A DNA stretch of 64,000 bases from Limonium bicolor (lineage: Eukaryota; Streptophyta; Magnoliopsida; Caryophyllales; Plumbaginaceae), in assembly GCA_023374045.1 (NCBI GenBank), contig CM041777.1:467261827-467325826 (forward strand), in the 5' to 3' direction. Position numbers and translations under genes: made by a program. Under the pieces are notes generated by a model, which had not been told where the DNA came from, searched no databases, and was given only the letters and a program-made list of their open reading frames with translations. Of the stretch, positions 21,985-34,976 are shown in pieces; within the stretch, counting starts at the first letter, position 1, and each line of letters starts with the position of its first letter.

Positions 21985-22856
21985 ATTGTGACAACAAGGC
22001 AGCAATCTTCATTGCGAGAAACCCAATTTTTCACGAAAGAACCAAACATATAGATTTGGATTGCCACTTAGTCAGAGAAAAAATCCAACAAGGACACACA
22101 TACTAGGGAGTCATCAACTGGTAGATCTTTTGACTAAACAACTCACAGCAAAGGACTACAAAGAATTTATGCAGAAGACAAATCCCTCCTTTGATTGACA
22201 GGTTTCTGCACCTGGCATACACTCATTCCGGCTTCAGTCAAAAAGGGTTCAAGACTCAAGTTTGTTTCTTATTTTTCCATACCCTTCGTCTTGAGGGGGT
22301 TGTTGGAATACATACCTTAGTTTAATGTTGTTACTCAATTATGTAATGGGCTGCTAGTCTCTTATATCAGTACTCTAAGTTGTAATAGTTCAATATTACC
22401 GTTGTAAGTATTAGAAGTATATAGGCTGTAAAGCATAGCTCGGTAGTAAGTAAGAACAGTATTCTCACTACTATAAATCAAATTTTTAGTTACAAAGGTT
22501 CTGGTAACGATTTAATTTCGTTATCATAGTTGTTATTAATGGCATTTTTTGTTACCAAAGATAGCATTAAAAATGTTAAAAAAATTGAGACTACAGTAAC
22601 GATATACTTGTTACAAAATTATATTTTTAGTAACAATATAATTTTTAGTAACGAATAAAAGTTGTTGCAATAAATAAATTGATCTTTGGCTACGTCATCA
22701 CGTGTAACGACATGTAACGACTTTTATCATTACAATAAATTAAATTAGTAACGATTTATATTTTTGGTAACGATTTTTTGTTGTTACCAAAAATCTATAT
22801 TCTACTAGTGTCTACTGTCTTGTAATTCATCTGCTTCTGTAGTTCCATTAATCACA
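21985..22856 (+). mobile_element. 3' remnant of a Ty1/copia element (RNase H tail, polypurine tract, LTR)
   Basis: From 21988 the + strand reads the end of a copia RNase H domain: [20 protein letters not shown], then, after one frameshift, HQLVDLLTKQL, ending with TGA at 22196. The polypurine tract TTGAGGGGGTT (22291-22300) precedes an LTR starting TGTTGGAATA at 22301. The LTR end is not certain; a candidate is ...TTAATCACA at about 22856. A CACTA MITE interrupts the LTR. Everything upstream of the RNase H tail is missing, cut off at the A 3' LTR. Confidence 0.75.
22466..22810. mobile_element. CACTA-type MITE in the copia LTR
   Basis: 345 bp with terminal inverted repeats beginning CACTAcTA on the left and CACTAGTA on the right (read inward), and a perfect 3-bp TSD TCT (22463-22465 and 22811-22813). 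The interior repeats 'gtaacga' motifs in both orientations. No coding capacity. Confidence 0.85.
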
Positions 22857-22913
22857 TTTACTTTCTTGCAAATTCGAAAGTTTATGCATGCTTCCTCAAT
22901 GGATGCCAAGTTT

Positions 22914-23070
22914 TTTTTTTTTTTGATAAGTGGCTGAAAGTTCAGCTTAGGAGCGATACTGAGGTTCTAAATGAACCTTTCTCGCAATACGGTAGTAGTG
23001 AGTTTTGAACCCAGGACCTTTGGGCATCAATAGTTTTGTGGTCGTTTATGCTCTCCACTAGCTTCCTCCT
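22914..23070 (-). mobile_element. Candidate tRNA-derived SINE
   Basis: On the - strand a head with an A-box-like TAGTGGAGAGC and a B-box-like GGTTCAAAACT is followed about 100 bp later by a run of about 15 A (poly-T on + at 22910-22925). This fits a plant SINE. I could not find a matching TSD, so the ends are approximate. Confidence 0.45.
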
Positions 23071-24685
23071 TTTGTTGATGAGATCAAACCCAACTGGGCA
23101 ATCAGGAAAAGAAAGGTGAATCCTTAGAGACTTGACACACAGCCCTTTACCGATTATCTGTAAATATAGTGCAATGTTAGCCTCCTACTTTTGGTTAAGA
23201 TGACTGTCATTCAAAATGGAATGAAGCTTGCAGCATCTATGAATCTATATGCTTTGATAGTATGCAAAATAGATTCATCGGATTCAGACGGACGAAGCGC
23301 CTTGTGGGTATGATAAAACTGCAGATATGGGATGGGATGGATCAAGCTCTTCGGTAGTATTAAAATTAGTGCTTTTGTTTTATGTTTCAACTAGTTATGA
23401 AAATTGCCCTCCTATTTTTCCTTCAAAGTTGTTTAATAGTAGTATTGGAAGTATGTCTAGGAAGGAAAGACTATTCCTCTCGATATTATGAGTGCTTGTA
23501 ATTAATCTGGACATGGAAATTCAATCTGCTAAGCTGCTGGGATATTAAAAAAACAAATCAAAATTACGTATTGCTTCCAAATGGGAACAAAGACATTCCT
23601 ACTTTAAGCGGTTTTCATTTACTCCTAGTTAGATTATATGTCCAGCCGGGGTACATTATTATACTATTGTTTTGAACCCGCTCTCAAAAATCGATTCAGC
23701 TTGTCAATAATATTTAAGGAGTGCATGGCATGGTTAATGTATTACTTTTCTTTGCCTTGCACGCCTGGATAATCGATCTCTTGTTTATTATTGTAGATCA
23801 ATATACCCTGCCATAGAAGGATCGGTAATTGAGCAATAATGGATAATAGTACCTACCATGTATCTTTCCGGAGATTTCTTATTTGTCTACAAGCCAAACG
23901 TAGTTGATCCAAAACAATCAAAACTCAGTAAGGCACGCACATGCTATGCAGAAAGACAAATTAAACAAGAACAACTACCAAAATATTGAAGCCATACCTT
24001 TCACTAAAAGAAAAGGAACATATCATGTGTCACTCTCTGCCACTTTTTTTCATACTATTAGACACTGGATTTGGACACCATAAATACACCCACGTGCACA
24101 TCAACACATCCATGGGTCCATCATCAAATTCTTTACACGAAGTGATCAGTCGATTATTGATCAATAGAGTCTATTATTAGTTTCGTTTATAGATCAATTT
24201 GGGAAAGAAGGAAGAAAAGAAAACCCCCCATGCCCAATGTTCGTGCTGTTGATCGATGTATATTTGTAGTTAGGTTTACCATTTGGAAGACGTACGTTCA
24301 CTTTACACGAAAACGTGGGGAATGTAGTTAGGAAAATGGGTTTTACCTGATCTTTGCCGTACCTATTCTTTTTGAGGGAAATTCAGTTGAAATTAACTAC
24401 ATAGGAGCCGGTGGTTTGGATTACATTGATGCGTGGTGGGTCATCATCTTTAGGGGAAATTCATCGATCAATGACGATCAATATGAGTGGAATTGGGTTG
24501 CGAATTCATTCAGATCTTTTTTTTTTCGAACTCATGCAGATTTAATAACTCAGACCCTCATCGAAATAATGGATAGACTAAAAATGATTACTTAGACCTC
24601 CAACCCTTCTGAACTTTCTTAATTCCTACCTATCTTTTCCGCAAATCCATCCTTTTGGGAAAGAATCAGAATGAATGGCACCAAG
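23071..24685. other. No gene recognised
   Basis: Unique-looking, moderately AT-rich sequence with short frames only. I see no conserved domain, RNA gene or terminal repeat. It could be old, decayed intergenic DNA. Confidence 0.5.
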
Positions 24686-25097
24686 GGCAGGTTTGTTTTG
24701 GGGTAATCATGAAACCTGCTGTTTGCTTTGCCAGTTTTTCTTATTTTCAGGGAACGGAATGGGTATGGGATTACCCCAAAACCCTCTATCTTGATTCCCC
24801 ACCCCCTACTAGGGAATGAGATTCCCTTTCCCCAGTACATTTTGATCGGAAACATATGACCATTGACCGGTAACTAATGACCATTGACCGGTGACGGTGA
24901 ATGTTGACCCGCAATTAATGATCGTTGACCAGTAGCCGGCAGTCGTTGACCATTGACCGGTGGCCGTTGACCGGTTATTTATTTCATTTCCCCCAGCTCA
25001 CACTAACAACCAGGAAAATCAAAGGGAATTCTTTTCCATTCCTCTCCATTCCCTTTCCTGATTCCATTTTGTTTCCCCGCCTTAAACAAACGCCCTC
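24686..25097. mobile_element. Possible MITE with a W-box-rich core
   Basis: Left end AGGGCAGGTTTGTTTTGGGG and right end, read inward, AGGGCGTTTGTTTAAGGCGG are similar, as in a terminal inverted repeat. A clear TSD is not visible. The core carries seven TTGACC motifs (24863-24973). Confidence 0.35.
24858..24976 (+). repeat. Degenerate tandem repeat with seven TTGACC motifs
   Basis: Units around GACCATTGACCGGT repeat irregularly. TTGACC is the core of the W-box, the site bound by WRKY transcription factors. All seven copies are on the + strand within about 110 bp. Confidence 0.75.
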
Positions 25098-27897
25098 TAA
25101 ATGCCTGTATATCTAGCGACAAAAGTGTAAGTGTCGATGATTTTAAAATGCAACCCCGGAGCTTTATCTTTTTTTGAAATGAAAGGCTACTTTTATATTA
25201 ATAAAGATGCATTATATACCTAAGAACACTAAGACAACACTTAAACAAGGGCAAAATAGAGAAAGCTTTAGACATTATTGTACTAAGACTCCACATCCTG
25301 AGATCAATATTTTCATAATCATGGCTTAACATAAATAGCCAAACTAACAATCTGGTCCCTTGAGACAAGCCACCGTCTTGATGTCGCATTTTGCTTGTTC
25401 GGTTTCAATAAATTATGGGAGCCTAAGTTGCTCTTGCTTCCATGTTTTTACGTTTTTCCTTATTTGTAGCAATAAATCTTTTGCTTCCGGATCTAAAAAA
25501 ATATAGAAATGTTGTCTTCAGATCTAGTAATAGATCTAGAAGGATAATCTTTCTAGTAAGCTTGTAGGTCATTATCTTCCAGGTTTGCTTTGTGAATCTT
25601 CGAAGCTATATAAGCTTCTTCAAGCAATTGATATCAAAGATTGCTCTCCCCACCCACTATCTAGGCAATTCGACAAGAAGAAAGTGAGGTGGTGGCGGCC
25701 CGCTGTGAAGTCGTCAGAGCGAGGGTGGAGCAAGAGCGGGAGTGGTAAACCCACATTCGTCATTACACCAAAAGCACCAAAGATTGTGCTCATCTTGAAG
25801 CTCTTGACAATATCAACGCGTTGATAGTAAAACCAAAATTATTTGTGGAAAATTTAGTAGAGATTTGGAGGATGAATCTAGAGAAAAAGATGAGAGATGG
25901 GTTTTGTTTTGAACATAGATATTTGGATAGATACAAAAACTTATCTTAAGATGAAATGTGTACATAAAATAGATAAATTGAAGATCTATCCTTTTTTTTC
26001 AAACCCAACAACTTAGATTAACAACATAAACATCCCATCTAAAATCCACCGATCTTACCCCCCACAAATTGTAGATAGACAACCTATCCTCGTAACAAGA
26101 TTGTAAAGGAAGCAAACGAAACATATGCACCATGATCAATGATGCATAGTAGTCAAAATCAAACATCAACCAAGTCCAAAAGGGACCTAAACCAACCAAG
26201 TCTAGACCAGACCACCTACAACATAACAAGTTGAGTCCAAAACAAAATAAAACAATAGAACGACAATGACAACAATAACAACTAAGCAAAGCTCTAGGAA
26301 ATGGAACATAAGGACTAGAAGGCAGGTTATTAACGCAGTACGCTTGTGGAGATTAAAAGAACTAATCCACTCATTACTAGGAAGACACCCAAACAAGGTC
26401 CACCGATGAAAGGGCACCACAAGCCCCCATATAACCGGAGTCACCAAAGATCTATGTCAACTCTGGTGGCTCCAACCACTAGGATCATCCCTCTTGGCAG
26501 TCCCTAGTAAATCCAGGAACTGCCGCCAAACCATCCGGAGTAAGGAGTGCACATGGAACTACCCAGAACTTGTAATTATGCTGATTTGGAAGAACATCAT
26601 CGAGAGAGTGACAATTGTGGGACCATTTGTAGTGGGAACAATCAGCACCCATAGATATCTCTCGAGGTCAATATTCTTCTTTTGGCTATTGCCGAATTTC
26701 CTTTGATCCACACATAATAGAGCGATCAAACTATAGCCAAAATTGGCCAACACCTTCCCTTACCCAAAAACTCTACAACACTTTTCCGCACTGGAAGAGA
26801 AGCCCAATCCATTCTATGCATGTCACTTCTGCCACCTTAGCTTTTTGAATTGAATATCTTCCTTCACCTTCTAATGGAGGCGAATGATTCCATGTCTCTT
26901 AGCAGTAATCCCCTCATCTTCTTTCATTTTGTCAGCAAGCCTCCCACCACATGGCAGAGGACACGACAACCATACAGATGTCACCTACTACAGCCCTTAT
27001 TTTGTGGATTGTCGCTGAAGACAGATAGACAGACAAAAATTGAAACCCCAGCGGCAGCAAGGGAAACCGATATTTGATGATGAAGGATCTAACAAAGCAG
27101 AACAAAACTTTCCCAATCGGTAATGCACAATTGAGATCGGGACCAAATATCACCATTCACACAACTTGAAACAAAACCACAAGAGAAGCAAAACTATGTC
27201 TTTCTTGGATGAGGATTGTTGATAATTTTGATATGCAAAGAGAATTTCTTCTCCTAGGACTATAGCAAAGGATAAAACCCAGTAACAAGGGTGAAGGTAG
27301 ACAAAAAGGAAAAGGAAGATCCATTAGAGAAAGAGTCCATTAGAACCACTTAAAACTAGACTGAATACAACACCCTAGCAGATCAGATCAAACTTAGAGG
27401 CCATTGCAAAGAGGGAAGAGGAACGATGGCACTTGATTTGTATGCAAAGAGTAGATATACATGAAGATGTTATGGTGAACAGTGCTGCTAAAAAACTGAT
27501 TAGAGTTGAAGAAAGGGATAAATGCTTAGTAGCTAGAAGGAGGAGAAGATTTCAATTGGAGATGGGAATTTGCAAAATCTGAAGAAACTTTACTGTAGAG
27601 ATCGAATTGGGAAAAGGTTGATTTTTAGGGATTTGAGAGCGGAAGATTATGGAAGAGCAACAGTAGGACGAAGGTGGCGTGGCGTCGAGGCTCATTAGAG
27701 TAGTACAGCGGCAGTCGGAGTAGCGTTGGAGCATGGTAGCGACAGAGGTAGCAGGAGGGTTGAAAGAAGTTTCAAAGTGTTTAACATCTTTGCTAGAATC
27801 CAAGTTCTTAGATCTGTGTTATTTTATAGGTTAATTTAAGCCTATAAATCCACATTTTATGGATTAACAGTACAAATGAACGATTAAATTGCCCTAA
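25098..27897. other. No gene recognised
   Basis: Several open frames of 60-96 codons exist on both strands, but none shows a domain, consistent codon use or neighbours that would support it. The - strand from 27800 to 25900 could be a decayed element or gene; I cannot name it. Confidence 0.45.
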
Positions 27898-28395
27898 GCG
27901 CCTACTTGGTAGGACGGTATGGGAATGAGAATGAAAATGATGGGTATGGAATGGTAATAGAATTAAGGGGTATGAGAATAAGCATTAGCATTCCTTTGTT
28001 TGGTTAAGACAAACATTTGATATTCATAATTTTATCATTAATTACATGCTTATCGTGTTATCCAAATAATTTAAATCCATTACAAAAAAGAACCAATATA
28101 CAATAGTTATTAATAAAATTTCACATTATTTTTTTAATAATTATTATAAAATAAATATAGAATTCATTGCTAACATATAAAATAAAAATTTTAACATTAT
28201 AATTAGTTATGTTTATTAAAAACTTTTAAAATATAAAAATACATTTTAGTTGTTTTATTATACATTAAATATATTAGTAGATACAAGTATTATCGTCTAA
28301 ACATAACTTATTATTTTTAAAATTTAGAAATGATTGTTAGCATTGTGACTATATTGTGTAATCACAATATGTCATTTTAATTATTAACTACAATT

Positions 28396-29407
28396 TAGAG
28401 GTAATCATTCAGGCGGGCGGGCTAGAGTTTTGGCCAAGCTGGAGAGAATTTTTTAGGCCCAATTTTATATTTTTGGGGCCAGGCCGAGCGTGCTAAGCTC
28501 GGTTTTTTTGGCTTTGTGGGCACCCGCTCGACCCAGTTTTTCATTTTACATAAATATTATCTATAATTTCAATATATATTATATAAAAATAAATTAAATA
28601 TATATATTATATTATTTAAAAAAGATAAATAAATAATGAAAAAATTAAACCGGGTCGGGCTTGCTCACGGGCTCAAAAATGTGTCGTTTGGTTCAGATTT
28701 TTTTGGCTTAATATTTTGTCCAGACCCGCCCGGAAACCCAATTGAGCCTGAGCCCGTTGGGTTATTTTTGGTGTCAGGTCAAGTCAGGCTGTTGAGACGG
28801 ACATATTATGATCACCTCTACTTAGGGATGTCAATCTTGATACGAACCTGAAATCCGACCTGAAACCGACACGCTAAAACGTGGGTATGGGTTGCAATTT
28901 TCAACCCGAAAACATTTTATGGGTCAGGTTCGGGTGGGGTTGCTAAAAATCCGGGTCGGTTTTGGGTTTGAGCTGCCTACCCGATTTCAGCCCGTAACCC
29001 GAAAACATTTTCAAAAAATAAAAGAAAATGTATATTCTTATAGTTATATGACATAACTCTTAATATATTAATCATGTAACCATTTATGTTTGATGGTTTT
29101 AAATGTTATGTTATATTGTCTTGGTGATTTTGTGTAGAATTTGTATTGATAGTACAATATTTCAAATTTTGGTTGATTTTGGGCTGATTTTAGGTCGATT
29201 TTGGGTAGATTTTGGGTCAATTTCGGGTCGCTTCGGGTGTCAGGTCAGTTTCGGGTTGATTTCGGGCCACCAGGTTAGTTTCAGGTTGACTTTAGCATAA
29301 CCCGTTTCGGGTTCGGGTTGGTTTCGGGTTGAGGTGAAACATGAGCAGGTCGGGTTCGGGTTGAAGTCAACCCGACCCAAAACCCGAAATTGACAACCCT
29401 ACCTCTA
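28396..29407. mobile_element. hAT-1: non-autonomous hAT element, split by hAT-2
   Basis: Terminal inverted repeats TAGAGGTAATCAT (28396) and, inverted, TAGAGGTGATCAT. The flanks CTACAATT (28388-28395) and CTACAACC (29408-29415) agree at 6 of 8 bases, the hAT TSD length. The last six bases of its right end were duplicated when hAT-2 inserted. Confidence 0.75.
28823..29401. mobile_element. hAT-2: non-autonomous hAT nested in the end of hAT-1
   Basis: 579 bp. Terminal repeats TAGGGATGTCAAT and, inverted, TAGGGTTGTCAAT. Perfect 8-bp TSD CCTCTACT (28815-28822 and 29402-29409). The interior is rich in CGGGTT-type repeats, common in plant hAT derivatives. No transposase. Confidence 0.9.
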
Positions 29408-29890
29408 CTACAACCATATTAAAAATATTTAATATTAATTATAATATGTAAATTCAGATTTAATTAATAAAATATATCAATTCACACAAATATAATTTTT
29501 TCTACATATTTTTATTAACAAGTGTAATAAAATTCAGATAGGTTTAAATAATAAAAATATAGAAATGGTATCTAGAAACAAAATCTAACTAGTTAAACTA
29601 TTTTTCACAAAATCATACTATCTAATAGCATATTTGAATAAAATTAATAAAAAATAATTTTTGGAAATTGAATTTTTTGTTTTTTTAAATGGTCAAGGAA
29701 ATAACTTACAATTAATTATGTTGAAAATTGCTAATAAAAAAGTTTATATGATGGGAATAAAAAATGATAACCACCCCTCGCCTTTTAATCAATTAATTAG
29801 AATAGATAAGAATTGATACCTATACCGACTCCCTCACATGGTAATAGAGAAAGATTTTTGTTATTTCCATACACTAATTCCCATATCCTC

Positions 29891-30083
29891 TGTGAGAAAA
29901 CAGAACTTGTATTTTATTCAGAGTATTCTAGGTGTATGGTATTACTCAGATGTAGATTACAGAGTGGGAGTGAGACTATATATAGAGAGATATGTCCTAA
30001 GAGGGATATGAGAAATTACATGTATGTAGGCCTAAAATACATTCTAAAAATGTACAGAATAAATCCTATATTACAGCCTAACA
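29891..30083 (-). repeat. 3' LTR of the copia element
   Basis: 193 bp, TG...CA ended. It is preceded on the - strand by the purine run CTTGTTTTGAGGGGGG. Confidence 0.9.
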
Positions 30084-30183
30084 TCCCCCCTCAAAACAAG
30101 ACCGATTCAGGACATGTTTTGTAACAAATGAAGTCCTATCTGCTCTAACATCCCTCTGTAATCTTTACCGGGAAGGGACTTTG

Positions 30184-33100
30184 TCAAAAAATCTGCAATT
30201 TGAAACGATTTGGTATGTGTTCAACACATATCATCCCTTCAGCTATTTGTTGTCTGACATAATGTATGTCAATTTCGATATGCTTGGTTCGCTGATGAAG
30301 AACCGGATTCTTTGTAATGTGGACTGCAGATTTGTTGTCACATCTGATGGGTATTGGTGTCACATCTGGAACTTCGAATTCATGTATGAGCCTGCTGAGC
30401 CATGCCAATTCTGTGGTAACGGTGCACATGGCTCTGTACTCTGCTTCTGCAAAGGAGAGTGAAACACTTGCCTACTTTTTTGATTTCCAAGAGATGGGGT
30501 TGTTTCCTAGAATATATAAAAAACCAGAGACACATTTTCTAGTGTTTGGGCATGATGCCCAATCACTATCACAGTAAGTTGTTAAGGTAAAAACATGAGT
30601 GTTATGAAGTAATAACCATATGATGTAGTTCCTTTTAAATACCACAGAGTGTGTATAACCAATATATGGACGAGTATGTAACAGAAAGTTTAATTTGCCC
30701 ACTAAACTTCTATAAACTGTGGGATTTGCAAGAACTGTCCCTGTGTTTTGGAGAAGTTTTGTTCCTACAGAAAGGGGGGCAGCGGTAGTCTTGATATGGA
30801 TAATATTGTATTCTTTCAGAATGTCAAACAGAATTTTCGTTGTGTAATTATTAAACCTTTCTCATGATGGATGAATTCCATCCCGAGGAAATAGTGGAGT
30901 CTTCCTAAGTCTTTTATTTTGAACTTCAAGTCAAGTTGCTGTTTGAGATGTTGTATTTCTGTTTTGCAATTCCCAACCAGCAGAATATCATCTACATATA
31001 TAGCTAGAAAAGTTACAGATTCAGATTCCTTTTTTGAGAAAAGGGAGTAATCATTTTCAGATCTATTGTAGCCCATGTTTTGTAGAAAGTCACTTAGTTT
31101 TGAAAACCACTATCTTGATGCTTGTTTTAATCCATAAAGAGATTTATTTAGTTTGCAAGCATTCAGACCATGTTCAGTTTGGAGACCTTTGGAAATTTGC
31201 ATGTATATGTCTTCATGAAGGTCTCCATGGATGAACACATTGTTTACATCCAATTGGTCTGTTATCCATTGTTTTTTCACAACAACAGCAAGTAAAGTTC
31301 TTATGGTGGACATCCTAACCACGGGAGAAAATGTTTCATTGTAGTCAAACCCATTTTTTGTGTAAATCCCTTTGCCACTAGTCTAGTTTTGTATCTCTCT
31401 ATTGTACCATCTGCCTTTAGTTTTGTTTTATATATCCATTTGCATCCTACAGTTTTTTTGTGTCTAGGCAGTTTAACAAGATCCCATGTTTTGTTCAGAA
31501 TTAAAGCTTCTAATTCTTTTTACATTGCTGCATTCCAGTGGGGGTATTGATAGGCTTCTTCATATGTGGTGGGATCTATCATATGAAGAATAGTCTCAGT
31601 TTGTTCTGGATTCTGAACAGAAAGGGTATGATTAGGTTGTATGTCTGTTAGAGAGAATACTTCAATTCTGTTTTGAGATGGAAGATCTTGTTCATGGGTT
31701 ATTAATCTGTTGGATAGAATGGTAGTGAAACTGTCTGATGTACAAGAGTGAGAACCAGAAGTGTCATAGTCTTTCAGGTAATGAGGGACATATGAGGTTC
31801 TGGTTGATCTTCTTAAAACAAGTTTTGGTAGTGTTTGATATGTAGCAGGTGGTTCTGGTAGAGAGGGACTAGGGGCAAGGTTTTGCTGATCTTGAGATGG
31901 AATTGATGGTTGTAAGGGTGGTGAAGGGGGAGGAGTTTGATGACTGATGTCATTGTTTGGCTGTCTGGTTTGATCCTGTGGGTCAGAATCTTTATCAGAA
32001 TCATAAATGGGAAGGTGTTGTGTATTGTGTTGGGGTGGAGGAGGAGAAGGGGTAGAGTCGTTTGGTGTATGAAAGGGGAAAATGGTCTCATGGAAGATAA
32101 CATCACGAGATACAATAATTTGCATGTCTTTTAGCCTAAGCAATTGGTATCCATTTTGAGTGTCAGCAAGATTCAAATAAACACAAGCATCAGACCTGGA
32201 TTCAAATTTATCTTTGTGTTTGTTTAAGTTTGCAACATAAGCTAGACAATCAAAAACTTTCAATTTGTTGTATTCCGGTTTTTGATTGTGTATGATTTCA
32301 TATGGAGTTTTTCCTTTCAAGGCTGAACTAGGGAGTCAAGTTATGATCTGAGCAGCAGACAAAATGCATTCTCCCCAATATGAAATGGGAATTTTGAGGT
32401 AAAGAAAGAGAGCTTGGGCAGTTTCAACAAGATACCTATGTTTGCGCTCCACAACACCATTTTGTTGTGGAGTGTAGGCACAAGAGGTTTGATGAATTAT
32501 GCCCAAGATTTATAAAACATTTTTCCTTCGTTTGAAATACTAAGTTCATAAGCATTTGTCAGCCGTATCACTTTTATTTTTTTTGTTTTATTGTCTTTCA
32601 GCCATATAGATAAACTCCTTTATATATGAAAAGCTTCTCCTTTGTTTTTCAAAAGTTTTAACCATAAAGCTCTAGAATAATCGTCAACAATACTGAGGAT
32701 ATATTTTTGATCATTATAAGTATTGTTCTTAAAGGGACCGCAGATGTCTAGATGTAATAGCTCAAATGTGTCGGTGGTGGTGATATTGGATCTTGGAAAG
32801 GGTAACCTATGATCTTTAGCAAGGTGACACGGATCATAAGAAAAATCAGACACAAAATCCTTTTTATTTATTACACTGAGTTTATACAATTTCTATAGGG
32901 GAACGTGTCCCAATCTGTAATGCAATAAAAGGGTATCATATGAAACAGAACTAGACAAGGCAGTTTTGCCCTTTTTATCATAACTCATATGGAGCTTTAC
33001 AGAACTTCTAGTATGCAATAAATCACACAAATTTATCTCATTCAGAACATACAGGCCTTTTTCTTCAACTCCTAATAGCATACAGGATGAGGTTTCAAGG

Positions 33101-33447
33101 TCCTGTATCATGCATTGGTTTGGAGTAGTTATCAGAATACTATTTAGCTGTTGCAAAAACTTACGAACAGACAAAAGGTTGAATCTGAAAGAATTCACAT
33201 GATATACATTTAACAAAGTAAAGTTTGATGTTAAATTCACGTTCCCTATTCCCTGTATCAAACCAGGGTGACCATCTGGCATGGTTACTTGGTGATTGCA
33301 TTGTCTATATGATTTTATATCGAACATGTCAAGGTTACCACAGACATAATCTGTGGCACCTATATCAATAATCCATCTATTTTCTGACCGTAAGTTATGA
33401 GCAATATTTAGAGTATAATTATGATAATAAGATGGAGTATTAGGCAT
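30184..33447 (-). pseudogene. pol: copia pol: protease, integrase, reverse transcriptase, RNase H (degenerate)
   Basis: Read on the - strand from 33447. The protease motif is WIIDIGATDYV, where copia normally has Ser after the Asp. Then comes a GAG-pre-integrase-like segment (LHYRLGHVPL), an integrase core (32889-32620: LHLDICGPF, YILSIVDDYSRALW), the linker after integrase (32320-31520, 'KLKVFDCLAYV'), RT pieces (31322-30816, with LNKSLYGLKQASR and YVDDILLVGN) and RNase H (30429-30184, CDNKSAVHITKNPVLHQRTK). This copia order (integrase before RT) is clear. Several frameshifts and stops separate the pieces, so no functional polyprotein is made. Confidence 0.92.
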
Positions 33448-33529
33448 ACCTGCAAACTGATTGTAATAATCAATTTTGTATGTCTGATGTAAGTTTTCTC
33501 CACCTTGAAGATATGTGGCGAGACTTGTT

Positions 33530-34640
33530 AATTGCTGCTGGATAAACCGGGAACATCCTTTGTATGAATGGTTGAGATAATCTTGATCCCTTCAGTTGGA
33601 GCTGAGACATGCCGGGAATAGAGAATTGTTATCTTGGCTTTTTGACTTGTAGTCTGAGGTGATGGTGCTTCCCAGACATTTCTTTTCCTTTGCTTGCTTC
33701 CAATAACTAGGGAAAGACCCTTTGACCCAATAGCATTCTTCATAAGAATGCCCCAATTTTTTGCACTTCAAACATTGGGGTCGTTTTTCTTCACCGCTGG
33801 CTTGATTAGTGTTTCCTTTCTTGGTGGCATTAGATGGCCATATTCGTAGAAGATTGCAGGGTGATACTCTCGTTAGAATCCATTTTCGAACTCTGGTTAT
33901 TTTTATGATTTTCCTCCTCTTTAGCCATGGCGTAAACGCGGTCTATGTCTGGAAGTGGAGACATCATCAATATAGCGCTACGAATGGTTTGAAATGTCAG
34001 GTTGAGACCCATCAAGAAGTCGATTACCTTTTCGTCTTCTGTTATCTTTGCCAGTTTAGTGGGAGCATCTCAAGCACAGACGGGATAGTTGGCGATTTGT
34101 TGGTATTCATTCCATAAGGTGACCCAATTTGTATAGTAAGTGTCTAAATCATCGTCGTTCTGTTGCATTCTTCTTGCCTCTTGACGAATCGTATACAAAC
34201 GAGTCCCTGAAGGTTGGTCGTACCGTTGACACAGATTAGCCCAAATTTTAGCGGCAGTTGGTAGGTAAATGACGGTCTTTCGAATCGAGTCTTCAAGGGC
34301 TGGGAAGATCCATCCCATCACCATGCCATTTGCCTTTATCCAATCGTTCCTTCGTGAGCCTTGATAATTCTCCTTTTTGACACTTCCATTTATAAACCCT
34401 AATTTTGACTTGGATATAAGTCCAACGAGGAAATTCTGTTTCCAGTCCAGAATACCCTTTCCGTTGAACTTGTAAGCTAGCTGCATCCCCGTATGGTCGG
34501 ATGGGTGAATGTATAATTCGTCAGTGGTCTTTGAGGAGGTTTCGCCATCTTTATTCTTGTTTCCTTCTGCATCGTCGCCTGTCTTCGCATCTTGATTTCC
34601 TTGTCAGTTGGTTCGATTGTTTCTTTTCTAGTGTCATACA
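33530..34640 (-). pseudogene. gag: copia gag (degenerate)
   Basis: The segment 34486-34070 matches plant copia gag: a start region with 'YKFNGKGILDWKQNF', then 'IWANLCQRYDQPSGTRLYTI' and 'YYTNWVTLWNEYQQI'. Downstream at about 33740-33790 is a zinc knuckle C-X2-C-X4-H-X4-C (CLKCKKLGHSYEEC). Stops and shifts separate the pieces, and the start is not defined. Confidence 0.85.
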
Positions 34641-34779
34641 TAGATGTGAGTTTTTAGGAATGAAGAGAGAAAGCGGAAGGTGGGTGGTGAATTGTGGTTG
34701 AAATCGTCTTGAGCATCGGGGAAGACGAAGATGAGGGAAAGACGAGGTTTCTTGTTTTTCTCGAATGCTCTTGATACCA

Positions 34780-34976
34780 TGTGATAAAATAGAACTTATA
34801 TTTTATTCAGAGTATTCTGAGTGTATAGTATTACTCATATGTAGATTACAGAGAGGGAGTGAGACTATATATAGAGAGAGATATGTCCTAAGAGAGATAT
34901 GAGAAATTACATGTATATATAGGCCTAAAATACATTCTAAAAACGTACAGAATAAATCCTATATTACATCCTAACA
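34780..34976 (-). repeat. 5' LTR of the copia element
   Basis: 197 bp, matching the left LTR with about 14 differences. The Met-tRNA-type primer site lies immediately next to it at 34767-34779. Confidence 0.9.

Larger units (their letters stand above)
29891..34976 (-). mobile_element. Complete but decayed Ty1/copia retrotransposon with short LTRs
   Basis: LTRs 29891-30083 and 34780-34976 begin TGTGA and end CCTAACA, are about 93% alike by eye, and are flanked by a perfect TSD TCCTC (29886-29890 and 34977-34981). On the - strand the primer site TGGTATCAAGAGC (34767-34779) touches the right LTR, and the polypurine tract (about 30084-30098) touches the left one. Gag and pol are present in order but broken by stops and frameshifts. 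Confidence 0.93.

Noticed and set aside
25585..27803. Possible host gene or LINE on either strand
   Set aside because: No domain, zinc knuckle, RT or endonuclease motif could be read; left as unrecognised.
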